Positions 1 through 7,284 are shown, numbered from the stretch's first letter. The stretch: DNA of 10,579 nucleotides from Chloroflexota bacterium (GCA_021796155.1 JAJYOO010000051.1:1-10579); one strand, 5' to 3'. Translations and numbers: made by a program. Notes: generated from the sequence alone by a model not told the origin.

Positions 1-1
1 C

Positions 2-685
2 GCCCTCAAATTCGCCCGCCTCGGCGCGGCAGTGGTTATCAACTACAACAAATCTGCCGAGGCCGCCGAAGCGTTGTCGGTTGAGATCAAAGCAGTGGGC
101 GGTAAAGCTGCCATCTTCCAAGCTGATGTTTCAAATTTTTCACAGGCGCAGAGTCTTGTCAAATTTGCGGTGGATACATTCGGCGATCTGCACATTCTTG
201 TCAACAACGCGGGCATCACACGCGATACGCTCATCATGATGATGTCTGAAGAAGATTGGGACTCGGTGCTGGCTACAAATTTAAAGAGTACATTCAATTG
301 CTCGAAGGCCGCCGTCAAACACATGATGCGAAAACGCTACGGACGGATTATCAACATCGCATCCGTCGCGGGACAAATGGGAAATCCCGGACAAACGAAT
401 TATTCTGCATCGAAGGCTGGACAGATCGGATTCACCAAATCACTAGCGCGTGAAGTTTCATCACGTAATATCACGGTCAATGCCATCGCGCCGGGATTTG
501 TAGATACAGAAATTTTAGATGCCATGTCGCCCGAAACGTTGGAAGCCATGTTGAAAATGGTTCCGCTCGGACGCAAAGGCAAACCGGAAGAAGTCGCTTA
601 TGCCGCGGCCTTCCTCGCTTCAGACCAGGCTGCGTATATCACGGGTCAGGTGCTTGGCGTGGATGGCGGCATGGCGATGATGTAA
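2..685 (+). CDS. fabG: 3-oxoacyl-[acyl-carrier-protein] reductase, 5' partial
   Basis: This is a short-chain dehydrogenase/reductase that would reduce 3-oxoacyl-ACP with NADPH in the cytosolic fatty-acid elongation cycle. The reading frame is open to the window edge (frame from base 2, reading ALKFARLGAAVV), so the start codon and the N-terminal TGxxxGIG cofactor loop lie outside; the GTG at 32 is not the real start. Counting from that GTG codon, I see the NNAG motif at residues 58-61, the active-site Asn at 83 (NLKS), Ser111, and the YSASK motif with Tyr124 and Lys128, so the catalytic tetrad is complete. The C-terminus GQVLGVDGGMAMM is typical of FabG and separates it from more distant SDRs. 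The stop is TAA at 683-685, and the next gene starts 9 nt later behind a GGAG sequence. Confidence 0.95.
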   Translation, partial: ALKFARLGAAVVINYNKSAEAAEALSVEIKAVGGKAAIFQADVSNFSQAQSLVKFAVDTFGDLHILVNNAGITRDTLIMMMSEEDWDSVLATNLKSTFNCSKAAVKHMMRKRYGRIINIASVAGQMGNPGQTNYSASKAGQIGFTKSLAREVSSRNITVNAIAPGFVDTEILDAMSPETLEAMLKMVPLGRKGKPEEVAYAAAFLASDQAAYITGQVLGVDGGMAMM

Positions 686-694
686 GGAGAAAGA

Positions 695-1051
695 ATGTCA
701 GATGACTACAATCGCCCGCCGGGCAAAACCACGGTCTCTCCCGAAGTGCTGACCACCATCGCGCGCATGGCCGCGTTGGGCGTGCCCGGAGTCAAAGCCA
801 TGGCGCCGGTCACTGGCGGCGTGAATCGGCTTTTCCGTCACGGAGCGGATGAAGGCGTGCGAATCATCCAGCACGAAAATACTGTGACCGCCGATATTTA
901 TCTCATCGTAAAAGAAGATGTCAACATCCGCGAAGTCGGACGCAACGTCCAGCAGCAGGTTGCGCGTGCCATTCAGGAAATGGTTGGCATGGATGTCGCT
1001 CAAGTAGACATACACATTGAAGACATTGATTACGAGGCGAACGAGGCCTAA
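695..1051 (+). CDS. Asp23/Gls24 family envelope-stress-type protein
   Basis: This 118-residue protein belongs to the Asp23/Gls24 (DUF322, YqhY/YloU-like) family. The family hallmarks are an N-terminal TTVSPEVLTTIARMAALGVPGV segment (residues 12-33), a central strand pair around VRIIQHENTVTADIYLIV (55-72), and the amphipathic helix VGRNVQQQVARAIQEMVGM (81-99) ending in VDIHIEDI. Family members are small soluble proteins without membrane segments. In Firmicutes they are linked to cell-envelope stress and to control of acetyl-CoA carboxylase (YqhY), and yqhY sits next to nusB there. The same pairing occurs here, and the upstream fabG also fits a link to lipid synthesis. The start ATG at 695 follows AAGGAGA with good spacing. 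The molecular function remains poorly defined for the whole family, so no gene symbol is given. Confidence 0.9.
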   Translation: MSDDYNRPPGKTTVSPEVLTTIARMAALGVPGVKAMAPVTGGVNRLFRHGADEGVRIIQHENTVTADIYLIVKEDVNIREVGRNVQQQVARAIQEMVGMDVAQVDIHIEDIDYEANEA

Positions 1052-1057
1052 CATCTT

Positions 1058-1531
1058 ATGAAGTCACGAACCAGGGCGCGCGGCTTGGCCCTGCAAGCAC
1101 TTTACGAAATTGATATAGCAAATCATCCTCCTGCCGAAGTATTAAGAGAACGGCTGGAGGAAGAACCGCTATCAGACGAGCTGGCCGAATTTGCCCGCCA
1201 GATCATTTTTGGTGTCCTCCCCCTTGCTCATGAACTCGATCAAATTATTGCCCAATATGCGCCCGAATGGCCGCTCGATCAAATTGCGGCAATTGACCGC
1301 AACATCCTGCGGATGGCCTGTTGGGAATTCGCGGCCAATGGTCAGACTCCGGTCAAAGTCGCGATCAACGAAGCGGTGGAACTGGCAAAACTTTACGGCT
1401 CCGACAGCGCGCCGCGTTTCGTCAACGGCGTGCTGGGAAGTCTCGCCGAACACCAGCATGAAATCGAGCAGCGGCTTAAGAACATGAGTTCATCCATCGC
1501 TGATTCACAGTCTTTACAGTCTAAAGGTTAA
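1058..1531 (+). CDS. nusB: Transcription antitermination factor NusB
   Basis: NusB is an all-helical RNA-binding protein. With NusE (ribosomal protein S10) it binds boxA RNA and supports antitermination of rRNA operons. The 157-residue length is close to the usual 130-160. Recognisable blocks are the N-terminal RARGLALQALYEID (residues 6-19), APEWPLDQIAAIDRNILRMACWE (68-90), and the strongly conserved INEAVELAKLYGSDSAPRFVNGVLGSL block (103-129). The last ~25 residues (EIEQRLKNMSSSIADSQSLQSKG) are a polar tail beyond the family core. The ATG at 1058 lies 6 nt after the previous stop; a GAGG at 1043-1046 inside the upstream gene is a distant candidate ribosome site, so translational coupling is likely. 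Confidence 0.95.
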   Translation: MKSRTRARGLALQALYEIDIANHPPAEVLRERLEEEPLSDELAEFARQIIFGVLPLAHELDQIIAQYAPEWPLDQIAAIDRNILRMACWEFAANGQTPVKVAINEAVELAKLYGSDSAPRFVNGVLGSLAEHQHEIEQRLKNMSSSIADSQSLQSKG

Positions 1532-1535
1532 CAGT

Positions 1536-1946
1536 ATGGAAATTCTTGGTATTGGTCCCGAAGAATTGGTGCTCATCCTTATCATTGCATTGATTCTGCT
1601 TGGACCAAAAGATATGCAAAAGGCCGGACGCATGATCGGCACATGGTTGCGTAAGGTCGTGACGTCTGATGGCTGGAAAATTTTCCAGCAAACGTCGCGG
1701 GAGATTCAGACTTTGCCCAACCGTTTAATGCGCGAAGCCCAATTCGACGAATTGAAAAATGTTGGCAACGAAATTAAAGGTGATCTGAAACAAACGGCGG
1801 ATGCCGTGCGTGACAGCACGCGTATATCGCTGCCGGCAACCGGCGACCCGTCCAAACCGGCGGATTCCTCCGCCCCGCAAAATGTGATTCTGCCTTCGCC
1901 TCCGCCGCCATCCACGCCGCCCACAGACAAAGACAACAATGCGTAG
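1536..1946 (+). CDS. Twin-arginine translocase TatA/TatB-family subunit
   Basis: This is a single-span inner-membrane component of the Tat system, which exports folded proteins. The 136-residue protein has a short N-terminal transmembrane helix (about residues 9-22), the Gly23-Pro24 hinge, an amphipathic helix (DMQKAGRMIGTWLRKVV, 26-42), a charged helical stretch to about 100, and a Pro/Ser-rich tail (PSPPPPSTPP). Two points make it TatB-like rather than classical TatA: LGP instead of FGP at the hinge, and acidic residues E9-E10 at the start of the span. The length and long cytoplasmic helix also fit TatB. I therefore do not choose between tatA and tatB. An AAAGG at 1523-1527 inside the end of nusB serves as ribosome site. 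The 3' end overlaps tatC by 8 bp, which supports the assignment. Confidence 0.88.
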   Translation: MEILGIGPEELVLILIIALILLGPKDMQKAGRMIGTWLRKVVTSDGWKIFQQTSREIQTLPNRLMREAQFDELKNVGNEIKGDLKQTADAVRDSTRISLPATGDPSKPADSSAPQNVILPSPPPPSTPPTDKDNNA

Positions 1947-2850
1947 ATTTTTCCGAACGCTCTGGCTCATCATCACGTTTCCATTCCGCGCCATTTGGTG
2001 GATCATCACATTGCCAGTGCGCGGCTTCCGTTCAATGCGTACCTTTCTAACTACGGAACCGGAGGAGCATCCGCTTGGCGAAGTGATCTCGGACTTGGTC
2101 CGGGATGAACAAGCCCGCAATATGTTCTGGGGACAGATCGAGATTTTCCGTGCGCACCTTTTACGCGCGATGATCGCGATTGCCGTCGGCGTGGGTATCA
2201 CCTTATACTTTACGCCGAAGATCGTGGATTTCCTCGCCATCCCAATCCATGGAGTGGGTTCGCTCAGGGCCATCGAAGTTACCGAATCAATTTCGGTGTA
2301 TATGAAAGTCTCGTTATTGGGCGGGATCGCCATCGCATTGCCTTATGTGGTTTTTGAATTATGGCTCTTCATCGCGCCGGGTTTGCGACCGCGCGAACGC
2401 ATGTATGGATTGATCGGGATTCCGCTGGCCGTTATTTTCTTCGTGGGCGGAATGGCTTTTACATATTTCATCATCCTGCCGAGCGCACTTCCATTTTTGT
2501 TGGGCATTCTCGGTATTCAGGCGCAATTGCGTCCCGAGTCATATTTTTCATTTGTCACCGGATTGATGTTTTGGATCGGCGTGGCTTTTGAATTTCCGTT
2601 GTTCATTTACCTGCTCACCGCATTAGGATTCGTAAAGCCTCAGCCGTTGTTGCGGAACTGGCGCATCGCCGTTGTAATCATAGCTGTCATTGCCGCCGCC
2701 GTCACACCCACCGTGGACCCACTCAACATGAGTCTGGTCATGCTGCCGATGATTGGCTTATACTTCCTCGGCATCGGATTTAGTTTCTTCGCGTATCGCG
2801 AACGAAAAAGACCGGTCGAACAACAACCGGCACAGGAGGCCGCTAAATGA
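1939..2850 (+). CDS. tatC: Sec-independent protein translocase TatC with N-terminal extension
   Basis: TatC is the multi-span core that recognises twin-arginine signal peptides. About six hydrophobic segments are visible near residues 78-98, 119-139, 157-180, 204-223, 241-257 and 262-284. Family landmarks include QIEIFRAHLLRAM (66-78), which replaces the usual HLEELRRRL start but keeps Glu and Arg; FIAPGLRPRER (144-154), with the Phe and Glu that contact signal peptides; FEFP (217-220), with the buried Glu218; and TPTVDPLN...LPMIGLY (256-275). The 303-residue length exceeds the usual ~240-260 because of a ~60-residue N-terminal extension with a duplicated IITxPxR motif. The ATG at 1939 lies within the last codons of the tatA/B gene and has no strong ribosome site, so coupled translation is likely. 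It overlaps the next gene by 4 bp (ATGA). Confidence 0.95.
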   Translation: MRRFFRTLWLIITFPFRAIWWIITLPVRGFRSMRTFLTTEPEEHPLGEVISDLVRDEQARNMFWGQIEIFRAHLLRAMIAIAVGVGITLYFTPKIVDFLAIPIHGVGSLRAIEVTESISVYMKVSLLGGIAIALPYVVFELWLFIAPGLRPRERMYGLIGIPLAVIFFVGGMAFTYFIILPSALPFLLGILGIQAQLRPESYFSFVTGLMFWIGVAFEFPLFIYLLTALGFVKPQPLLRNWRIAVVIIAVIAAAVTPTVDPLNMSLVMLPMIGLYFLGIGFSFFAYRERKRPVEQQPAQEAAK

Positions 2851-5345
2851 ATTGGAAAACTAGAAGGGTGGTTTTCATTTTCCTGTCCATTCTGACGGCA
2901 ACCACCTTATCCTGCACATTCTCACTGATCCAACTTCCAAATATTCCGCTCGGTTCAACACAAGCGCCCGTGCAAGTTACACCGACGCCAACACAATTAC
3001 CGCGCGCTCAAACGGTCTTCACTGCCATTCTGCCTGAACCGCTCACCGGCGGAGAGAGTCTCGCCTTGAGCGTGGTGGACGAAGTCACCGGGCTTGCGCT
3101 CAATCCGCAGATGTATCCGATGCAAGCCAAGGATAATTTGACATACACCGCGACGTTGGCTGTACCTTACAACGCGATTGTCAAATATCGTTACGTCCGC
3201 ATCAGCAATGGGAATCAGATTCTGGAAGATACCGCACTTGGCAACCCGATCCGTTATCGCATGTATTTTGTCGCTGGGCAAGGTGATTTGCGCGACATCA
3301 TCGCCGGTTGGAGCGATAAGACATATAATCCGCCGACCGGAAGCATTCAGGGCCGCGTCTCGAACTCCGATACGGGCGCGCCGATCCCAAATATTCTTGT
3401 TAACGCTGGCGGCGAACAAGTCTTCACCGATTCTGCCGGACGTTTTGAATTGGATGCGCTTCCGATTGGCACACATACACTGGTCGCGTACGCGCTCGAC
3501 GGTTCATACAGCACGTTTGAACAAGGCGCGACCATCGCCACAAACCTGACCACCGCGGTGGATATCAAAGTGAAACCTGCGCCGCTCGTGCATGTGACGT
3601 TCGACGTCACCGCGCCGAACGATGTTCGCGGCGCGCCAATTCGCATCGCGGGGAATCTGCTTGAGCTTGGCAATACATTTGCCAGTCTCAAAGGCGGATT
3701 AAGCACCATCGCGGATCGAATGCCGGTCATGACTCTCCAGCCTGACGGCCATTACACCGCAACGATCAGTCTGCCCGTGGGCGCGTATGTTCAATACAAA
3801 TACACACTCGGCGATGGATTTTGGAACGCTGAGCATCACGCCGATGGTTCCTTCGTTCTGCGTGAGATGATCGTGCCGCCGCAGGATGTTGTCGTGCAGG
3901 ATTCGGTTGAAACGTGGCAAGCCGGCAACTCGTCCCCGATATTATTCGAAGTCACTGTCCCATCCACAACGCCGGTCAATGACATCATCTACATTCAATT
4001 CAATCCATATGGCTGGACTGAGCCGCTCCCGATGTGGCCGGTTGGCAACAACAAATGGATTTACAAACTTTACGGTCCGCTCAACATGCTGGGCACATTT
4101 CATTATCGCTATTGTCGCGATGGACAATGTGGAAGTGCCGACGATGTCGCGACGGCTGGGGTAAACGCAACCGGCCGGCAGGTTGCGACAAGTCTTGCGC
4201 CGCAGGATATTCAGGATACAGTAACTGGATGGATGTGGCTCAACAACACACAGCCATCCACGCTGACGGGTGCGACGATCACAGCGCGTCCAACCGGATT
4301 TGTGAGCGGCGTCGAGCTTCAGCCAGCTTATCAACCTAATTGGCCTTACTACAACCTGCAGACGATCCAAAGCGTCAAGGCAATCGGCGCGAATTGGCTG
4401 ATCTATACTCCCAGTTGGACATACAGCCGCAGCATGCCATTGGCATTTGGCATGGTCCCCGGTGACGATCCGTTCTGGCTCGACTCTGCAATCATGATCG
4501 CACAGGCACGCGCATCAAACATGAACGTTGGCATCTTCCCAATCCCGCGTTTTGCCATGAACATTGAAGACTTCTGGAAGAATGCACCGCGCGATGCAAA
4601 TTGGTGGCAGAGCTGGTTTGACTATTACCGCGCTTTCGCGATCAATTACGCTGACCTCGCCACACAAAGCGGATCGCAGGCTTTGATTCTCGGCGGCGGT
4701 GGCTGGATTGATCCCGCCATGCCCAACGGCACATTGAGCGACGGTTCCCCATCCGGCGTGCCCGCGGACGCAGACGCACGCTGGCAAGCCATCATCACCG
4801 AAGTGCGACAGCATTACAGCGGCAACCTTTTGTGGGCCATGTCTTACGCTCCCGGAAAATCTCCAACCGCATACAACTTTTTGAAATCCGTGGATGGGAT
4901 TTACTTGTTGTGGAACACCGGCCTGGCGACCCAACCCGGCGCGACCAAAACGGACATGGCGAATCACGCCGGTCAATTGCTCGATAATGATGTTGAGCCA
5001 TTCATATCCAATCTCAACAAATCAGTCATCCTGGCTTTATCGTACCCATCCGCAAGCGGAGTCACAACCAACTGCATCAGCGACGGCAATGGTGGTTGCT
5101 TCGATTGGACGGCATTGAACCAGCCAAATAATCCTCCATCTGCATCCATTGATTTGCAGGGACAATCCGATTTATACGAAGCGATGTTCAACGTCATCAA
5201 CATACGCCCGTGGGTCGGAGGCGTCGTCAGCCGCGGCTTTTATCCGCCCGCCGCGCTGCAAGATAAATCCGCGTCCGTGCATGGCAAGCCTGCCGCGGAT
5301 TTGCTGTGGTATTGGTTCCCGAGGTTATTGGGAGTGGTGAAATAG
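2847..5345 (+). CDS. Exported multi-domain protein: starch-binding-like modules plus GH113-like barrel
   Basis: This 832-residue protein starts with KTRR and a hydrophobic span (about 8-22) ending in TLSC. Cys23 could be lipidated, though Thr at -3 is atypical for a lipobox. A T/P-rich linker (about 35-53) follows. Three beta-sandwich modules of CBM20/48 style lie at about 56-142, 247-345 and 364-465. They share a signature: YTATLAVPYNAIVKYRY (100-116), YTATISLPVGAYVQYKY (303-319) and WIYKLYGPLNMLGTFHYRY (404-422). A carboxypeptidase-regulatory-like module (about 166-243, GSIQGRVSNSDTGAPIPNILV) sits between the first and second. Residues ~495-832 resemble a GH113-type TIM barrel. The places where the acid/base and nucleophile Glu are expected read LGGGGWIDP (615-623) and ILALSYPSA (728-736), with no Glu. 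It probably acts at the cell surface on, or by binding, a polysaccharide; the substrate is unknown. A strong AGGAGG at 2834-2839 lies 7 nt before the ATG. Confidence 0.8.
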   Translation: MNWKTRRVVFIFLSILTATTLSCTFSLIQLPNIPLGSTQAPVQVTPTPTQLPRAQTVFTAILPEPLTGGESLALSVVDEVTGLALNPQMYPMQAKDNLTYTATLAVPYNAIVKYRYVRISNGNQILEDTALGNPIRYRMYFVAGQGDLRDIIAGWSDKTYNPPTGSIQGRVSNSDTGAPIPNILVNAGGEQVFTDSAGRFELDALPIGTHTLVAYALDGSYSTFEQGATIATNLTTAVDIKVKPAPLVHVTFDVTAPNDVRGAPIRIAGNLLELGNTFASLKGGLSTIADRMPVMTLQPDGHYTATISLPVGAYVQYKYTLGDGFWNAEHHADGSFVLREMIVPPQDVVVQDSVETWQAGNSSPILFEVTVPSTTPVNDIIYIQFNPYGWTEPLPMWPVGNNKWIYKLYGPLNMLGTFHYRYCRDGQCGSADDVATAGVNATGRQVATSLAPQDIQDTVTGWMWLNNTQPSTLTGATITARPTGFVSGVELQPAYQPNWPYYNLQTIQSVKAIGANWLIYTPSWTYSRSMPLAFGMVPGDDPFWLDSAIMIAQARASNMNVGIFPIPRFAMNIEDFWKNAPRDANWWQSWFDYYRAFAINYADLATQSGSQALILGGGGWIDPAMPNGTLSDGSPSGVPADADARWQAIITEVRQHYSGNLLWAMSYAPGKSPTAYNFLKSVDGIYLLWNTGLATQPGATKTDMANHAGQLLDNDVEPFISNLNKSVILALSYPSASGVTTNCISDGNGGCFDWTALNQPNNPPSASIDLQGQSDLYEAMFNVINIRPWVGGVVSRGFYPPAALQDKSASVHGKPAADLLWYWFPRLLGVVK

Positions 5346-5379
5346 GTGCAATGGTAATCACGCCGGCGATGCACCAACG

Positions 5380-6924
5380 CTACTTCTGATAAACCAAATA
5401 TCTTGTGTTCTGATAGATCGCGCTATAACTCGTGTCTCGATTCAATGAAGCGATGAGACTTTGCGTTGCACTGTTTTGCTCGACGATAAGATCCGTATAG
5501 TCCAATCCAGTCTGAGTGGACCAATTTTCTACGCAGGCAATATCACCGCATCTTTGTAGAGTAATCAATTGATTAATGAGTGTAAAAAAGCCAGTTCCAA
5601 GCTTCCATTCTAGGCCTTGGGATGTGGTTTGGCTTCGACGCGCCGTGAAGGCCGGAAACCATTCCTGTATCGGATCGGTGGCGACACCGGTATTTCCAGT
5701 CAGGATCACAAACTGGCTGTAAGGCGGCGTGTTCCGCTTTACCCAATCCATTAAGATGAACACGTCAGGCTGTTTGAGTGTAGTATTCGCCAAGGAAAAA
5801 TCATGCAAGGCATTCACTAGAAAGAAATAAAACATCAAAATTAGCAAAATCATATTCAGCCATGGGTATTGAGTAAAATCCCGCGGAATTGTTGCCCGCT
5901 TTAGACGCTTACAAATCCATTCGAACAACACGGGTAGAACATCGGCGATACATAAAGCCATCAACATGGCGGAGGGCGTTGCTGCAATGCCAGACGCGCT
6001 GCGCGGCTCAACAAAATATGGCATCACCGCCCAAGCAATTAGAAAATACTGTCGTTTCCACAAACACCAAATGATTCCGACTATCCGAAGCAGGCCGAAC
6101 AATGTAAACAAGGAAGCCGGGGCCAAAAAATCTCCATACAACGCAATAAATGGCGAACCACCATATGCGCCCGTGTTCAACGCGGACAAAAAAGGTGCAA
6201 GCCCATGTTGAGCCATGACACTTCCCCACCAGGGCGCGGTCAGAACAAGAGTAGAAGCGGCAACCAGTATCGCGTGGAAAGTCTTCCTCCATGTTCGTCC
6301 GTAGAAAATCCATAGTAGCGAGCAACCCGTCGCGGTGGCAACGACAATTTCAGGATGACTCAGCACAGCAAGCGAACAGAATAGGCTTGCAAGAACAACG
6401 TGTTTCCACGAAGAGATTTGAAAGAGCTGATAAACCGCGTAGACTGCCAGAGTGAAGAAGAATACGCCGAAGGAACGCGTTAGTCCGCCGCCCATGATTT
6501 GCATGTCGTAGCCGCCCGGGGTCAAAGCAAAGATCAGCGTCGCGACAGCAGCACGTGGTTTATCTTTGAGAATAGCATTCGCCAAGAAATAGAACACAAT
6601 GACGGATATGCAGCTCATGCATATCGGCAGCCAATGGACAATTGCGATTTCCGAAATTCCAAGCATGTTCAAAACGGCTTTGACATAAAACCCCAGCGGC
6701 GGATATGCAAAAGGAATTTCATAATTGTTGTAGGTGGTAAAGGCTGGGATAAGAAAACCGTTCGCGCGCAAGTCACGCGCCATTACATAGAACATGCCAC
6801 CGTCATTGATTGGAAAGCTGGTTATAAATCCGGGAAAGATACGCAAAAGCACTGCAAGGAAAAATGTCAAGCTAAAAATCAGCAGTCCCCAGTCGTCGTG
6901 CGACAAATCCCTCTTAGCCCTCAT
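5380..6924 (-). CDS. Membrane glycosyltransferase of GT-C fold (PMT/ArnT-like)
   Basis: This 514-residue integral membrane protein has about ten hydrophobic segments from residue 13 to 372, then a soluble C-terminal part (about 375-514). The first span is followed by FPINDGGMFYVMARDL (37-52), whose Asp41 sits where GT-C enzymes keep the catalytic acidic residue of the first outer loop. The PFAYPPLGFY block (71-80) and LSHPE (188-192) are also typical. Such enzymes move a sugar from a polyprenyl-phosphate donor to a lipid, glycan or protein outside the membrane; the actual substrate cannot be read from the sequence. The C-terminal part has EWFPAFTARR (421-430) and a CGDIAC pair (459-464) that could form a disulfide. 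The ATG at 6922-6924 has only a weak upstream ribosome site. The gene converges on the plus-strand operon with a 34-nt gap. By eye it looks more AT-rich than its neighbours. Confidence 0.82.
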   Translation of the reverse strand: MRAKRDLSHDDWGLLIFSLTFFLAVLLRIFPGFITSFPINDGGMFYVMARDLRANGFLIPAFTTYNNYEIPFAYPPLGFYVKAVLNMLGISEIAIVHWLPICMSCISVIVFYFLANAILKDKPRAAVATLIFALTPGGYDMQIMGGGLTRSFGVFFFTLAVYAVYQLFQISSWKHVVLASLFCSLAVLSHPEIVVATATGCSLLWIFYGRTWRKTFHAILVAASTLVLTAPWWGSVMAQHGLAPFLSALNTGAYGGSPFIALYGDFLAPASLFTLFGLLRIVGIIWCLWKRQYFLIAWAVMPYFVEPRSASGIAATPSAMLMALCIADVLPVLFEWICKRLKRATIPRDFTQYPWLNMILLILMFYFFLVNALHDFSLANTTLKQPDVFILMDWVKRNTPPYSQFVILTGNTGVATDPIQEWFPAFTARRSQTTSQGLEWKLGTGFFTLINQLITLQRCGDIACVENWSTQTGLDYTDLIVEQNSATQSLIASLNRDTSYSAIYQNTRYLVYQK

Positions 6925-6990
6925 TGATTTGATTTTACCGATTTTTCCCCCAATTCATTAGGATGTAACTCATGTTTTAGGCATGATCTA

Positions 6991-7019
6991 CGTATAAAAT
7001 TCCCTACATAATCATACAA
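6991..7019 (-). promoter_or_regulatory. Candidate promoter for the glycosyltransferase gene
   Basis: Read on the minus strand, TTGTAT (7014-7019) and TATACG (6991-6996) are separated by exactly 17 nt. The first matches three of six bases of a sigma-70 -35 box and the second matches four of six of a -10 box. Transcription would begin near 6984 and give a ~60-nt leader before the ATG at 6924. The match is modest and the region is AT-rich, so chance is a real alternative. Confidence 0.3.
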
Positions 7020-7039
7020 ATTTATCGTTGGAGGAGAGA

Positions 7040-7138
7040 ATGTCTCATGGCAGAATCTTGATCAATATCAGGGTTGGCAACTATTATTATCCTCTGCATG
7101 GTTCAAATCGCCATCTCAGTGCGCTTTGCATAATATGA
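7040..7138 (+). CDS. Possible 32-residue small protein or leader peptide
   Basis: ATG at 7040 opens a 32-codon frame ending at TGA 7136-7138. It encodes a small basic peptide beginning MSHGRILINIRVG and containing YYYPLHG. I do not recognise it. What supports translation is the ribosome site: GGAGGAG at 7030-7036 places GGAGG five nt before the ATG, the best in the gap and nearly the same as the one in front of the acylase (both TTGGAGGA). There is no membrane span or Cys pair. It could be a genuine small protein, an upstream leader of the acylase transcript, or the decayed 5' end of a lost gene. The length is short enough to occur by chance; only the ribosome site argues against that. Confidence 0.3.
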   Translation: MSHGRILINIRVGNYYYPLHGSNRHLSALCII

Positions 7139-7278
7139 TAGAGTTTTTCATGGTTGTCCGGCAAAATTTCTTTTGGCTTTATTTATATGTAGGCGAGTAA
7201 TGTAAGATGTAGATCAATTCTATCTTTCATAAAGAAGACATTAGCCCCAACGTCTCTTTTCTTTTTATCCATCAGTTG

Positions 7279-7284
7279 TATAAT
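7279..7284 (+). promoter_or_regulatory. Candidate -10 box for the acylase gene
   Basis: A perfect TATAAT lies 28 nt upstream of the acylase ATG at 7312. Initiation near 7290 would leave a short leader containing the GGAGG ribosome site. No convincing -35 box lies 16-18 nt upstream; that stretch is a T-rich run (7257-7266). The gene could be read from this weakly defined promoter or from one further up the gap. Confidence 0.4.

Noticed and set aside
698..1054. A 118-codon minus-strand frame opposite the Asp23-like gene
   Set aside because: It mirrors the sense gene almost exactly, a by-product of codon structure; the sense frame has clear family motifs.
1725..2333. A 202-codon minus-strand frame across the tatA/B-tatC junction
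   Set aside because: It is antisense to two well-supported genes, is rich in Arg and Lys, and has no domain I recognise.
5345..5375. GGTGCA / TGCACC inverted repeat between the convergent operon and glycosyltransferase gene
   Set aside because: The arms are only 6 bp with a 19-nt loop and there is no T-run on either side, so I do not call it a terminator, although the place would suit one.
7150..7200. 16-codon ORF in the divergent gap
   Set aside because: It has no ribosome site and is too short to tell from chance.
7236..7266. Weak hairpin followed by a T-rich run before the acylase promoter
   Set aside because: The stem is six pairs broken by a mismatch, and the run is interrupted by C; not enough for a terminator or riboswitch call.
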